DNA of 64,000 nt from JAGZHZ01 sp963929865 (GTDB lineage Bacteria > Bacillota > Clostridia > Lachnospirales > Lachnospiraceae), in contig CAWVKK010000054.1 of NCBI GenBank assembly GCA_963929865.1, forward strand, positions 16,640 to 80,639, given 5' to 3'. Below the pieces are notes generated by a model. That model did not search any database. It saw nothing but the letters and a program-made list of their open reading frames with translations, and was not told the origin of the DNA. Positions 32,530 to 41,505 of the stretch are shown piece by piece. Both the position numbers and the translations under genes were made by a program. The first letter of the stretch is position 1, and the number at the start of each line of letters is the position of its first letter.

Positions 32530-35500
32530 CTATTTATGATTGATTTCTACGCCCATGGTTACTGTCTCACCATTGATGTTCCATTCTTTCACATAGCCGT
32601 TAGTTTCTCCAAATGTAATGCTGTCGGCAAGAACCTCTTCTTTTATCTTGTCCCCAAATTTCTTAAAGATCTCTTCTATTTTCTGGTTTCCTGCCGCATA
32701 GATGTTGATTCTGTCCATAACCTCAAAATCAGCTTCTTTTCTCATCGTCTGAATTTTGCTGATCAGCTCTCTGACAAATCCTTCCTCGATCAGCTCCGGC
32801 GTCAGATTCGTGTCAAGCACTACGGTTACCTCTCCCTCTGTCTGGGAGACATATCCTTCCACCTGAGCCGTCTCGATCAACAGGTCTTCCTCTGTCAGGG
32901 CTACCTTCTGTCCGTCGATGTCAAGGGTGATCGCGCCGTCCGCCTTCAGCTCATCCATCGCTGCGTTTCCGTCCAGCTGCGGCAGCATCTGGCGGATCTT
33001 TCCGAGCAGTTTTCCGTATTTTGGTCCCACTGTCTTTAACTGCGGCTTAAAGCTGTAGGATGTAAACGCTCTCACATCATCCGTAAACTGGATTTCTTTT
33101 ACATTCAGCTCATCCTTGATGATATCCGCGAAGAATGCAGGCAGCGCCTCCGGCGCTTTCACAAACATCTTGCCGATCGGCTGTCTGTTTTTGATGTTCG
33201 CCTCATTTCGGCAGGCTCTTCCCATCACGACGATCTCGAGCACTTCCTCCATATTCTGTTCCAGCTCCGCATCGATCCACTCTGTCTTTACAGCCGGATA
33301 ATCGCACAGGTGAATGCTCTCCGGCGCGGACGGATCCACTTTTCTGACCAGGTTCTGGTAGATATCTTCTGTCATGAACGGGATCATAGGAGCCGCTGCC
33401 TTTGCCACCGTCACCAGAGCTGTGTACAGCGTCATGTATGCGTTGACCTTGTCCTGCTCCATTCCCTTTGCCCAGAAGCGCTCGCGGCTTCTGCGCACAT
33501 ACCAGTTGCTCATATCGTCCACAAAACTCTGAAGAGCTCTGGCAGCCTCCGGAATCTTGTAGTGCTCCAGATCGCTGTCTACCTCCTGCACCATCGTGTT
33601 CATCTTTGAGAGCAGCCATCTGTCCATGACAGACAGTTTTTCATACTCCAGCTGATATCTCGTCGGATCAAACTGGTCGATTTCCGCGTACAGCACGAAA
33701 AACGCGTACGTGTTCCACAGCGTGCTCAGGAACTTGCGCTGTCCCTCCTGAACGGCTTTTCCGTGGAAGCGGTTCGGCAGCCACGGCGCGCTGTTGATGT
33801 AGAAATACCAGCGGATCGCATCGGCCCCGTATGTCTCAAGCGCCTCAAACGGGTCGACCGCATTTCCCTTTGATTTGCTCATCTTCTGACCGTTTTCGTC
33901 CTGAACGTGTCCCAGCACAATGACATTTTTGTACGGCGCTTTGTTGAAGATCAGCGTAGAGATCGCCAGAAGAGAGTAAAACCATCCTCTCGTCTGATCG
34001 ACTGCCTCAGAGATAAAGTCAGCCGGGAACTCTTTTTCAAACAATTCTTTATTTTCAAACGGATAGTGGTGCTGGGCAAACGGCATAGAGCCGGAGTCAA
34101 ACCAGCAGTCGATCACTTCCGGAACGCGGTGCATCTCTTTTCCGCACTTTGGACACCGGATCGTCACAGCGTCGATATAGGGCCGGTGAAGCTCAATATT
34201 GTCCGGGCAGTTGTCCGACATCTCCTTGAGTTCTGCGATGCTTCCGATCGAGTGCATATGACCGCATTCGCACTGCCAGATATTGAGCGGAGTTCCCCAG
34301 TAGCGGTTTCGGCTGATTCCCCAGTCCTGAACGTTTTCCAGCCAGTCGCCGAAGCGTCCTTTTCCGATGCTCTCCGGGATCCAGTTGATCGTGTTGTTGT
34401 TGCGGATCAGGTCGTCTTTCACTGCCGTCATCTTGATAAACCAGGATTCTCTCGCATAATAGATCAGAGGCGTATCGCATCTCCAGCAGTGCGGGTAGCT
34501 GTGTTCAAACACCGGAGCGGCATACAGCAGACCTCTCTCGTTGAGATCCTTTAGGATCATTGGATCTGCTTTCTTGCAGAATACGCCGGCCCACGGCGTC
34601 TGCTCCGCCATCTCGCCTTTTGCGTCCACCAGCTGCAGGAAAGGCAGATCATATTTTCTTCCGACCTTCGAGTCGTCCTCGCCGAACGCTGGCGCAATGT
34701 GGACGATACCGGTACCGTCTGTCAGGGTAACGTACGTGTCGCAGACTACATAGTAGGCTTTCTGCTTCATCTGCACAAACGGGAACAGCGGCTCGTATTC
34801 CTTGTACTCCAGCTCTTTTCCGGTGCAGGACTCTAAAACCTCGTACTTTCCTTCTCCAAGCACTTTGTCGCACAGCGCCTGCGCCAGATAGTAGACGGTT
34901 CCGTCCTCTGCCTTCACTTTCACATACGTCTCGTCCGGGTTGACGCACAGCGCCACGTTCGACGGCAGCGTCCACGGCGTCGTCGTCCACGCCAGGATAT
35001 AAGCGTCCTCGTCTTTTGCCTTAAATTTTACAACTGCGGAGCGCTCCTTCACGTCCTTGTAGCCCTGTGCCACTTCGTGGCTGGAGAGCGGCGTACCGCA
35101 GCGCGGGCAGTACGGCACAATCTTATATCCCTTATAGAGCAGACCCTTTTCCCAGATCTGCTTAAGCGCCCACCACTCCGACTCAATAAAATCATTTTCA
35201 TAAGTCACATAGGGATGCTCCATGTCAGCCCAGAATCCGACTGTGCCGGAAAAGTCCTCCCACATCCCTTTATATTTCCATACACTCTCTTTGCAGTGCT
35301 TGATGAACGGCTCCAGACCGTATTCTTCGATCTGTTCCTTTCCGTCCAGCCCCAGCATTTTCTCAACTTCCAGCTCTACCGGAAGTCCGTGCGTATCCCA
35401 TCCGGCTTTTCGAGGAACCATATACCCTTTCATTGTACGGTATCTGGGAATCATATCCTTGATCACACGCGTCAAAACGTGTCCGATATGGGGTTTTCCA

Positions 35501-35652
35501 TTCGCGGTGGGCGGTCCGTCATAAAATATATAAGTTTCTCCCTTTTTGCGGCTGTCTATACTTTTTTCGAAAATTTCGTTGTCTTCCCAGAACTTTTTGA
35601 TTTTCTTTTCTCTGTCAACAAACTTCAAGTCTGTAGATACTTTGTCGTACAT
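32530..35652 (-). CDS. ileS: Isoleucyl-tRNA synthetase, IleRS2-like
   Basis: This 1040-residue class I synthetase charges tRNA-Ile. HIGH appears as PHIGHVLTR (~57) and KMSKS as KMSKSKGN (~595). The editing domain has GWDTHGLPVELEVEK and TGIVHIAPAFGEDD. Length, the GPPTANGKPHIGH context and the C-terminal RNEANIKNRQPIGKMFV segment resemble the eukaryote-like type 2 enzymes, which are often less sensitive to pseudomonic acid (mupirocin). AGGAGG precedes the ATG. A perfect sigma-A promoter lies ~110 bp upstream, and the leader is too short for a T-box, unlike many Firmicute ileS genes. Confidence 0.96.
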   Translation of the reverse strand: MYDKVSTDLKFVDREKKIKKFWEDNEIFEKSIDSRKKGETYIFYDGPPTANGKPHIGHVLTRVIKDMIPRYRTMKGYMVPRKAGWDTHGLPVELEVEKMLGLDGKEQIEEYGLEPFIKHCKESVWKYKGMWEDFSGTVGFWADMEHPYVTYENDFIESEWWALKQIWEKGLLYKGYKIVPYCPRCGTPLSSHEVAQGYKDVKERSAVVKFKAKDEDAYILAWTTTPWTLPSNVALCVNPDETYVKVKAEDGTVYYLAQALCDKVLGEGKYEVLESCTGKELEYKEYEPLFPFVQMKQKAYYVVCDTYVTLTDGTGIVHIAPAFGEDDSKVGRKYDLPFLQLVDAKGEMAEQTPWAGVFCKKADPMILKDLNERGLLYAAPVFEHSYPHCWRCDTPLIYYARESWFIKMTAVKDDLIRNNNTINWIPESIGKGRFGDWLENVQDWGISRNRYWGTPLNIWQCECGHMHSIGSIAELKEMSDNCPDNIELHRPYIDAVTIRCPKCGKEMHRVPEVIDCWFDSGSMPFAQHHYPFENKELFEKEFPADFISEAVDQTRGWFYSLLAISTLIFNKAPYKNVIVLGHVQDENGQKMSKSKGNAVDPFEALETYGADAIRWYFYINSAPWLPNRFHGKAVQEGQRKFLSTLWNTYAFFVLYAEIDQFDPTRYQLEYEKLSVMDRWLLSKMNTMVQEVDSDLEHYKIPEAARALQSFVDDMSNWYVRRSRERFWAKGMEQDKVNAYMTLYTALVTVAKAAAPMIPFMTEDIYQNLVRKVDPSAPESIHLCDYPAVKTEWIDAELEQNMEEVLEIVVMGRACRNEANIKNRQPIGKMFVKAPEALPAFFADIIKDELNVKEIQFTDDVRAFTSYSFKPQLKTVGPKYGKLLGKIRQMLPQLDGNAAMDELKADGAITLDIDGQKVALTEEDLLIETAQVEGYVSQTEGEVTVVLDTNLTPELIEEGFVRELISKIQTMRKEADFEVMDRINIYAAGNQKIEEIFKKFGDKIKEEVLADSITFGETNGYVKEWNINGETVTMGVEINHK

Positions 35653-35763
35653 GGTGTTCCTCCTTCATAAAATCTTCTCTCTTTTTGCCTTGCCTCTAAC
35701 CGAAAAAAGCTTCCGACCTGTTTCTGGCACGAAAGCACTAGCCTTAAATTTCTGTATTGTTTA

Positions 35764-35792
35764 ATTATATACATCTTTTTTCTCATTGTCAA
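35764..35792 (-). promoter_or_regulatory. Consensus promoter of ileS
   Basis: Perfect TTGACA (35787-35792) and TATAAT (35764-35769) on the minus strand, 17-base spacer. The ~105 nt leader shows no AGGGTGGNACCGCG-type T-box. Confidence 0.9.
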
Positions 35793-35867
35793 TTTTATCT
35801 TTGATTTATTTGGGTCTTCGCCCTGTCTCTTTCTGCCTGTATACCTGCGTTTTTTCTCTTTTGGGTC

Positions 35868-35935
35868 AAAAAAAGCAGTCTGCCCTGCGCTAATTTCCCG
35901 AAAGTCTGCCGGGAACGCTTGCAGAGCAGACTGCT
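35868..35935 (-). terminator. Terminator of the histidine kinase operon
   Basis: AGCAGTCTGC...GCAGACTGCT arms, extended by CTCTGC/GCAGGG-type pairs, enclose an inner CCCGGCAGACTTTCGGG hairpin and are followed by seven Ts on the minus strand. Confidence 0.85.
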
Positions 35936-35955
35936 CTGTGTGATTTTGACCGCTT

Positions 35956-38382
35956 TTATGACGGATCTTCGTGCGGTTTTTCTGTTTTTTTCTCTTTGAT
36001 CTCCACTGTGGTGCCGGTCTTTTTTCTTCCGAGTCTCGTAAGAATGCTTTCTTTTTTAGGTTCTTCTTCCTGTTTTTCCGGCGACTCCTCAAAATCTGCC
36101 GTCTCCGGCTCAGAGTCGTCCTCCATCAGCGCAATCCCCGGCGCTCTGTTTTCCTGTTTTGCCAGAGGAAACACAACCGTCACCTTAAACAGATCTCCGT
36201 CAAGGTAGATGGAGAATTCTCCGTTTTGCAGCTCTGTCAGATTTTTTGCGATTGACAGCCCCAGACCGCTCCCTTCTGTGCTTCTTGAGATATCTCCGCG
36301 GATAAAGCGCTCTGTCAGCTCGCTGGCTTCGATGTTGAGCGCCTGCTCCGATATATTTTTAATCGAGAATTCCATCCTTTCATTTTCGACCTTGATATCC
36401 ACATACACTCTTGTATTGGGCATGGCGTATTTAAATACGTTATTGTAGAGGTTTTCCACAATCCGCCAGATTCTCCTTCCGTCCGCCCAGATGAAAACGG
36501 GACCGTCCGGGACGCGGACAACCAGCTCCAGCCCTTTCGTCTCGAACTTTTCGCTGAATTCCCCGTTTGTCTGAAGGAGAAGCTCTTTAAAGTTCAGTTT
36601 CATATACTCCAGCTTAATATTGCCGGAACTGATCTTCGACGCTTCCAGCAGATCCTCTGTCAGATGTTTTAATCTCTGCGATTTGTTCTCCAGGATTTTC
36701 AGGTATTCCACGGCTTTCTCATCCTGTACGTTTTGTCTTTTCAGAAGATCTATATAATTGATGATAGACGTCAAAGGCGTCTTAATGTCGTGGGAGACGT
36801 TCGTGATCAGGTCTGTCTTAAGCCGCTCGCTCTTTAGGTTCTCCGCCACTGTCTTTTGGATTCCGCTCCCGATCAGGTTCAGGTTTTCCGCCATATCTCT
36901 GTTGCTGCCATGAAATTTTTCCAGGTCAAACTGATAGTGGATATCCCCGTTTTTCAGCTGTTCGATTCCTTCATTGATCTGGCTTCTCTGCACGCCCTCT
37001 CTTAACAGAAAATACAGAAATCCCAGGTCAAACGCGATCAGGACGATCCATTCCAGCTGGTTGAGGAAAAAGCAGCATCCAATGTTCAGAATCAGAAGGC
37101 TCAGATAATAGAGGACAATCCTCACTGTAATTTTCCGGTTCAGGATACATTTACGGATTCCTGCTGTCAGCCTCAGGATGACGCTGCGTTTCCACACGTT
37201 TCTTGTCCGGACTCTGCGGACCAGGCTTAGATAGGCAGACAGCCCTATCATATTTGCAAAGATAATCAGAACGCTGTAAGATCCGACCAGAACGGCGTTC
37301 AGATACAGCGTATTCAAAAGTCTCATCATGCTGTATCCGATCAGCGCAATTTCCCCTGCTATCATCAGCACAATCGCTTCGACCGGAATTCTGTCAAAGT
37401 CTTTTGCGTAAATTCTGGAATTTAAGTCGATCTTTCCCGTTGTGACGGTCAGGTAAGAGACCAGCACCAACACAATTACAATTCCGATAATTCCCAGAAT
37501 CAGCGAAACCGTAACCGTGTTCCAGTAGTCGACGTACTGCCGCCCGTATTCATAAAATTCATCCTGGATCGGAAAGTTTGTGTCAATCCCGACTACAAGG
37601 CGGCATTCCTGCATCTGATACGGAATGCTGCTCAAAAACGCAAACAGATCGTTTGTGATCGCCGCGAGGTCACTCTCTACGGAGAGATCACGAAAATCCA
37701 TCACCACATACGTGCCCAGATTCAGCACCTCCTCCTCTGAAAGGTCGGTGTTGCTGAATACCGTCTTGTCATTTTCGTCCAGTACGAGATATTTTAGATT
37801 TGTCCGGTCCCCCGGAAAATGGTTTTTATATTGGTTATACTGCCATACGTCTGACCAGATCGCTTCCACCGTGCAGCTCAGATAGTAATAGTAGTCGGCT
37901 GCGCTGACGCCCGTCATCGAGGCATACTCCAAGATACTGCTGTATCCGATCGGAGCGTAAATCTCTTTGAGCGGGGGCGTGTCGGAGACTTGGTCGACAC
38001 TGTAATATTCAATGCCTTCCTGCTCCCACGCAAGCAGATCTTTTAGATAATAGCCGATGCCGTGGGTGATCTCCCCGGTAATAATATCCTTTTTTACATA
38101 ATCTGCAATGTCTACAATGCGGTCCGGGTCATACAGACCGTTCGTCTCAAATTTACATTTTCCGGACAGATACGTCATCAGACTTGCCACTTCATTGAGC
38201 ACTTGATTTTTATACGTCTCGGACTCCAGATAATCGCTGCTGTTTTCTTCCTCCAGCCAGGCGGAAGAATTATCCAGCGCGCGCAGATAAAATAAGGACG
38301 ACAAAAACACAAGCAAAATCGCAATATGCACCAGCAAAACTGCTGTTCCTTTTAATTGTGCCGAATAATATTTTCCTCTCAT
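35956..38382 (-). CDS. Multi-pass sensor histidine kinase
   Basis: An 808-residue membrane kinase. One span at ~12-32 and an extracytoplasmic region of ~250 residues are followed by several spans (~285-310, 335-385, 415-455). The HisKA domain has the phosphoacceptor His in NVSHDIKTPLTS (~530), and the ATPase domain has an N-box (RIVENLYNNVFKYA) and G-box (GSGLGLSIAKN). An acidic/lysine-rich tail of ~60 residues (EEEPKKESILTRLGRKK) after the ATPase is unusual. It follows the response regulator by 60 bp and shares its operon with an alpha/beta hydrolase. The signal is unknown; the external region matches no domain recognised here. Confidence 0.9.
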   Translation of the reverse strand: MRGKYYSAQLKGTAVLLVHIAILLVFLSSLFYLRALDNSSAWLEEENSSDYLESETYKNQVLNEVASLMTYLSGKCKFETNGLYDPDRIVDIADYVKKDIITGEITHGIGYYLKDLLAWEQEGIEYYSVDQVSDTPPLKEIYAPIGYSSILEYASMTGVSAADYYYYLSCTVEAIWSDVWQYNQYKNHFPGDRTNLKYLVLDENDKTVFSNTDLSEEEVLNLGTYVVMDFRDLSVESDLAAITNDLFAFLSSIPYQMQECRLVVGIDTNFPIQDEFYEYGRQYVDYWNTVTVSLILGIIGIVIVLVLVSYLTVTTGKIDLNSRIYAKDFDRIPVEAIVLMIAGEIALIGYSMMRLLNTLYLNAVLVGSYSVLIIFANMIGLSAYLSLVRRVRTRNVWKRSVILRLTAGIRKCILNRKITVRIVLYYLSLLILNIGCCFFLNQLEWIVLIAFDLGFLYFLLREGVQRSQINEGIEQLKNGDIHYQFDLEKFHGSNRDMAENLNLIGSGIQKTVAENLKSERLKTDLITNVSHDIKTPLTSIINYIDLLKRQNVQDEKAVEYLKILENKSQRLKHLTEDLLEASKISSGNIKLEYMKLNFKELLLQTNGEFSEKFETKGLELVVRVPDGPVFIWADGRRIWRIVENLYNNVFKYAMPNTRVYVDIKVENERMEFSIKNISEQALNIEASELTERFIRGDISRSTEGSGLGLSIAKNLTELQNGEFSIYLDGDLFKVTVVFPLAKQENRAPGIALMEDDSEPETADFEESPEKQEEEPKKESILTRLGRKKTGTTVEIKEKKTEKPHEDPS

Positions 38383-38442
38383 ATGGGACTTTCACCTATG
38401 CCTTTCCAGTACGCCCCGGTCTGCTAATGCCGCCGTGATCTG

Positions 38443-39135
38443 TCACAGTTTTTCCACTTTATATCCAACTCCCCACACTACTTTTAAATACTGCGGGTTC
38501 TTCGGATTAATCTCAATTTTTTCCCGAATATGACGAATATGAACGGCAACGGTGTTATCCGCTCCTATGGCGTCTTCGTTCCAGATGCTCTCATAGATCT
38601 GATCGATCGAGAATACTTTTCCCTGATTTTTTACGAGGAGCAGCAAAATATTGTATTCAATCGGCGTCAGCTTCACGACCTCTCCATCCACGGTCACTTC
38701 TTTTAAATCGTCCCGGATAATCAGACCGCCTGTCTGGTATACCTGTCCGTCGTCCTCCGCCATATTACCCAGCTTTGTGTAGCGGCGCAGCTGAGACTTC
38801 ACGCGCGCCACCAGCTCCAGAGGGTTAAACGGCTTCGTCACATAATCGTCGGCTCCGATGTTGAGTCCTAAAATTTTGTCAGAGTCTTCTGACTTTGCCG
38901 ACAGAATAATGATCGGTATGCTGCTCGTCTCGCGCACCTTCAAGGTTGTGTGGATGCCGTCGAGTCTGGGCATCATCACATCCACAATCAGAAGATGGAT
39001 CTCCTCTTTTTCCATAATCTCAAGCGCCTGCTGTCCGTCGTACGCCTTGATCACATGGTACCCTTCCTGTACCAGATAAATTTCAATCGCATTTACAATC
39101 TCTTTGTCGTCGTCACAAACTAAAATATTAAACAC
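38443..39135 (-). CDS. OmpR-family response regulator
   Basis: A 230-residue regulator. The receiver domain has CDDD at 7-10, phosphoacceptor Asp52 (LLIVDVMMPRLDG) and Lys in VTKPFNPLEL (~102). The C-terminal winged helix has LTPIEYNILLLLVKNQG and NTVAVHIRHIREKIE. The start is GTG at 39135, with GGAGG 8 bases upstream; a longer frame from 39204 would add a non-family N-terminus. The start overlaps the end of the hydrolase gene by 8 bp, so the two are coupled. It pairs with the adjacent kinase. Confidence 0.93.
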   Translation of the reverse strand: MFNILVCDDDKEIVNAIEIYLVQEGYHVIKAYDGQQALEIMEKEEIHLLIVDVMMPRLDGIHTTLKVRETSSIPIIILSAKSEDSDKILGLNIGADDYVTKPFNPLELVARVKSQLRRYTKLGNMAEDDGQVYQTGGLIIRDDLKEVTVDGEVVKLTPIEYNILLLLVKNQGKVFSIDQIYESIWNEDAIGADNTVAVHIRHIREKIEINPKNPQYLKVVWGVGYKVEKL

Positions 39136-40105
39136 TCGCTCCGCCTCCTTCAACTTTTTCTCCTGCCTCTCTTTTTTCTCTGATAGTCCTCTGAAGCCAT
39201 TCATACAAATCCTGGTATACTTTTTTTCTGTCCAGCTCGTTTAAGATTTCATGCCGGTCGCCTGGGTATAGTCTGCACATAATCTTTTTCATGCCAGCCT
39301 CCCGAAACATCTCGGCCGTTTTTTTGACTCCTTTTCCATAATCTCCAACCGGGTCTTCCTCCCCCGCCGCAAACAGGATGGGAAGATTCTTCGGCATTTT
39401 CTGGATATAATCCCGGTTTGCCAGCTTTGCAAGGCTTAAAAACAGGTTGTAATATCCGTTTAAGGTAAACACAAACCGGCATCTCTCATCCGCCAGGTAA
39501 GCGTCCACGATTTTTGCGTCTCTCGTCAGCCAGTCTTTATCTGTTCTGGCTGGTCTCAGCCTTCTATTATACGAGCCGAACGCCAGAGAATCAATCCATT
39601 TGCTTCTGTAGTGCCATCCTTTTAGAGCGGCTATCATCTTTGTCAGCTTCATCCCCATCACGGCTTCCAGCCTCGTGTGGTATCCGGTTCCCATAATAAT
39701 CGCGCCGTCGAGTTCCTCCCCATAGCAGCAGAGATATTGTCTTGCCAAAAAAGATCCCATACTGTGCCCGAGCAGAAAATACGGGACGTCAGGATACAGC
39801 TCCTTCGTCTTCCGCTGAAGCTGATGCAGATCCAGAAGCAGCACCGTATTTCCGTTTTTCTCCGCAAAAAAACCGTACTGGTCTCTGTTTCTGACCGACT
39901 CTCCGTGACCCAGGTGATCGTTTCCCGTCACCAGAAATCCTCTTTCTGTCATATATCGGGCAAAATCTTCATATCGTTCTATAAATTCTACCATTCCGTG
40001 TGAAATCTGTAAGATTCCTCTTACTTCTGTGTCCGGTATCCACCGGACTGCATGAATCAAGGTTTTATGATCGTGGGATAAATATTGAATATGAATTTTT
40101 TTCAT
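39128..40105 (-). CDS. Alpha/beta hydrolase (lysophospholipase / monoacylglycerol lipase type)
   Basis: A 325-residue Serine-aminopeptidase-S33-like hydrolase. It has SHGMVEFIERYEDFARYM, the oxyanion-type NDHLGHGES, nucleophile Ser in GHSMGSFLARQ, Asp in AAGEEDPVGDYG and His in YPGDRHEILNE. Such enzymes cleave lysophospholipids or monoacylglycerols. The ATG at 40105 is chosen because AAGGAG lies 9 bases upstream; the ATGs at 40114 and 40111 overlap that site. It is first in an operon with the response regulator and kinase, suggesting a link to membrane lipid state. Confidence 0.88.
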   Translation of the reverse strand: MKKIHIQYLSHDHKTLIHAVRWIPDTEVRGILQISHGMVEFIERYEDFARYMTERGFLVTGNDHLGHGESVRNRDQYGFFAEKNGNTVLLLDLHQLQRKTKELYPDVPYFLLGHSMGSFLARQYLCCYGEELDGAIIMGTGYHTRLEAVMGMKLTKMIAALKGWHYRSKWIDSLAFGSYNRRLRPARTDKDWLTRDAKIVDAYLADERCRFVFTLNGYYNLFLSLAKLANRDYIQKMPKNLPILFAAGEEDPVGDYGKGVKKTAEMFREAGMKKIMCRLYPGDRHEILNELDRKKVYQDLYEWLQRTIREKREAGEKVEGGGASV

Positions 40106-40435
40106 TCCCATCATCTCCTTATATCTGGTATTTTACCACATTTTCCAATATAGCACACCATCCTTTGAACATTATTAAGATTATCGAAATATTCTTTGAG
40201 AATTTTCTTTAACATCCGCCGCCAAAAACAGCTGTTTTTCCTTTTCTTTCTGTCTATCATCATATCGGAATCCAGCGCAGTTTGCAACAAAAAACACTGT
40301 ATGTCCTGATTTTCATCAGAACTACAGTGCCCTTTTTGTCGTTTCTGCGCGGTCTCACAGCCGCGCTGTCCAAATGACCGTGATCCTGCGCGGCTGCGAA
40401 ATCTTTGGGATATTCTATTTATATGGCTTTCGTCT
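40106..40435. other. Spacer with terminator and GC-rich hairpin
   Basis: No gene is visible in these 330 bp. They contain the terminator of the nucleotidase-like gene (40289-40329), an 8 bp GC-rich inverted repeat (AGCCGCGC 40359-40366 with GCGCGGCT 40388-40395) between that terminator and the gene, and AT-rich promoter-like sequence for the hydrolase operon. Confidence 0.6.
40289..40329 (-). terminator. Terminator of the metG-tatD-ksgA-nucleotidase region
   Basis: CACTGTA...TACAGTG with an inner CTGAT/ATCAG helix is followed by six Ts on the minus strand. Confidence 0.8.
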
Positions 40436-41407
40436 TTATGCGGCTTCTTCCTCTGCCTGGTAAGAGTCAATCAGATCCTGAATTTCCTGATCTGCCTCTA
40501 CGCCCTCAAGGTCGTACAGATAGCCGTCAAAGTCGTCGAGCGTCCAGGCTCCGTCTTCATATTTATAGACAAGGTCCAGCCGTCCCAGATACTGATCCTG
40601 CTCTCCGCCGCCCTGTACGATCGGAGTGCTCTTAAATCCGTCCTCGCCCGGATAGTAGATCGGATCTGTGATGATGTAGTGGTCGTCTGCTCCGATAACT
40701 GCGGAGACGCCCGCTACGTTTGCAATCTTTGTGTCCACAGCAAGTCCCGTATGGGAAAGTACGATCGTGATATCTGTCTGAGGATCCACCTCTTCCATCA
40801 GATTTGCCACCGTGATCTCCCCGCTCTCAAACACCTTGTCGGAAACCTCTTCCCATTCTCTGTTCTGCGGCTTTAAAGAGGTCACGCCGATAATTCCGAT
40901 GTCGAGACCGCCCACTTCCTTGATGATATACGGCTCTACATTGTCAATCAGCTCTCCGCTCTCTTCCATGGTCACGTTTGCGCACAGAGTCGGGAATTCA
41001 GCCAGAGCGATCAGATTCTGAAGCTGCTCATTGCCTTCCTCCGGTGTGCCGCCGTCTGTCGGAACGCGGAAGTCATTGTTTCCTAATACCCATGCGTCGT
41101 ATCCGATTGCGTTTAAGACATTCATCTCAGGGATTCCCTGCTCTTCCTGGAGTTCTCCTCTCAGGAAAATATCTCCCCCGTTCAGCACCAGAAGATTGTC
41201 TGTGGTCTCTCTCGCCTCATCGATCAATGTCTTAAACTGCGGAAGACGCTCCAGACGTCCATGGATGTCGTTGTCGTAGATGATGGACAGTTCGTAGGTG
41301 TCTCCCTCCTGTGCCTCTGCCGCGCAGACTGCCGGAGCGGCTGCCGCTGCCATCACGGATGCTGCTGCCGCCAGAATCGCTGCTTTCTTTTTGATTGCAT
41401 GTTTCAT
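40436..41407 (-). CDS. Secreted metallophosphatase / 5'-nucleotidase-like protein
   Basis: A 323-residue exported protein with a signal peptide ending near VCAAEA. It has only the N-terminal metallophosphatase domain of 5'-nucleotidases; the C-terminal substrate domain is absent. Motifs: DNDIHGRLE, NGGDIFLRGE, GNND where the family has GNHE/D, VLSHTG and GADDHY where GHxH is expected. The catalytic His of GNH is thus an Asn, and activity may be altered. ATG 41407 is preferred (AGGAGG 9 bases upstream) over the ATG at 41413. It follows ksgA by ~100 bp on the same strand. Confidence 0.82.
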   Translation of the reverse strand: MKHAIKKKAAILAAAASVMAAAAAPAVCAAEAQEGDTYELSIIYDNDIHGRLERLPQFKTLIDEARETTDNLLVLNGGDIFLRGELQEEQGIPEMNVLNAIGYDAWVLGNNDFRVPTDGGTPEEGNEQLQNLIALAEFPTLCANVTMEESGELIDNVEPYIIKEVGGLDIGIIGVTSLKPQNREWEEVSDKVFESGEITVANLMEEVDPQTDITIVLSHTGLAVDTKIANVAGVSAVIGADDHYIITDPIYYPGEDGFKSTPIVQGGGEQDQYLGRLDLVYKYEDGAWTLDDFDGYLYDLEGVEADQEIQDLIDSYQAEEEAA

Positions 41408-41505
41408 GACCATTTTCCTCCTGTTAAAACCTCAATTTTCAATTCTTAATTCTTATCACAGGTTTTATCTTATCAGGGAATGGTTAATTTCTCATCATGG
41501 CTGTT

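Noticed and set aside
35653..35763. A T-box in the ileS leader
   Set aside because: The leader from the consensus promoter is only ~105 nt and has no T-box core or terminator hairpin.
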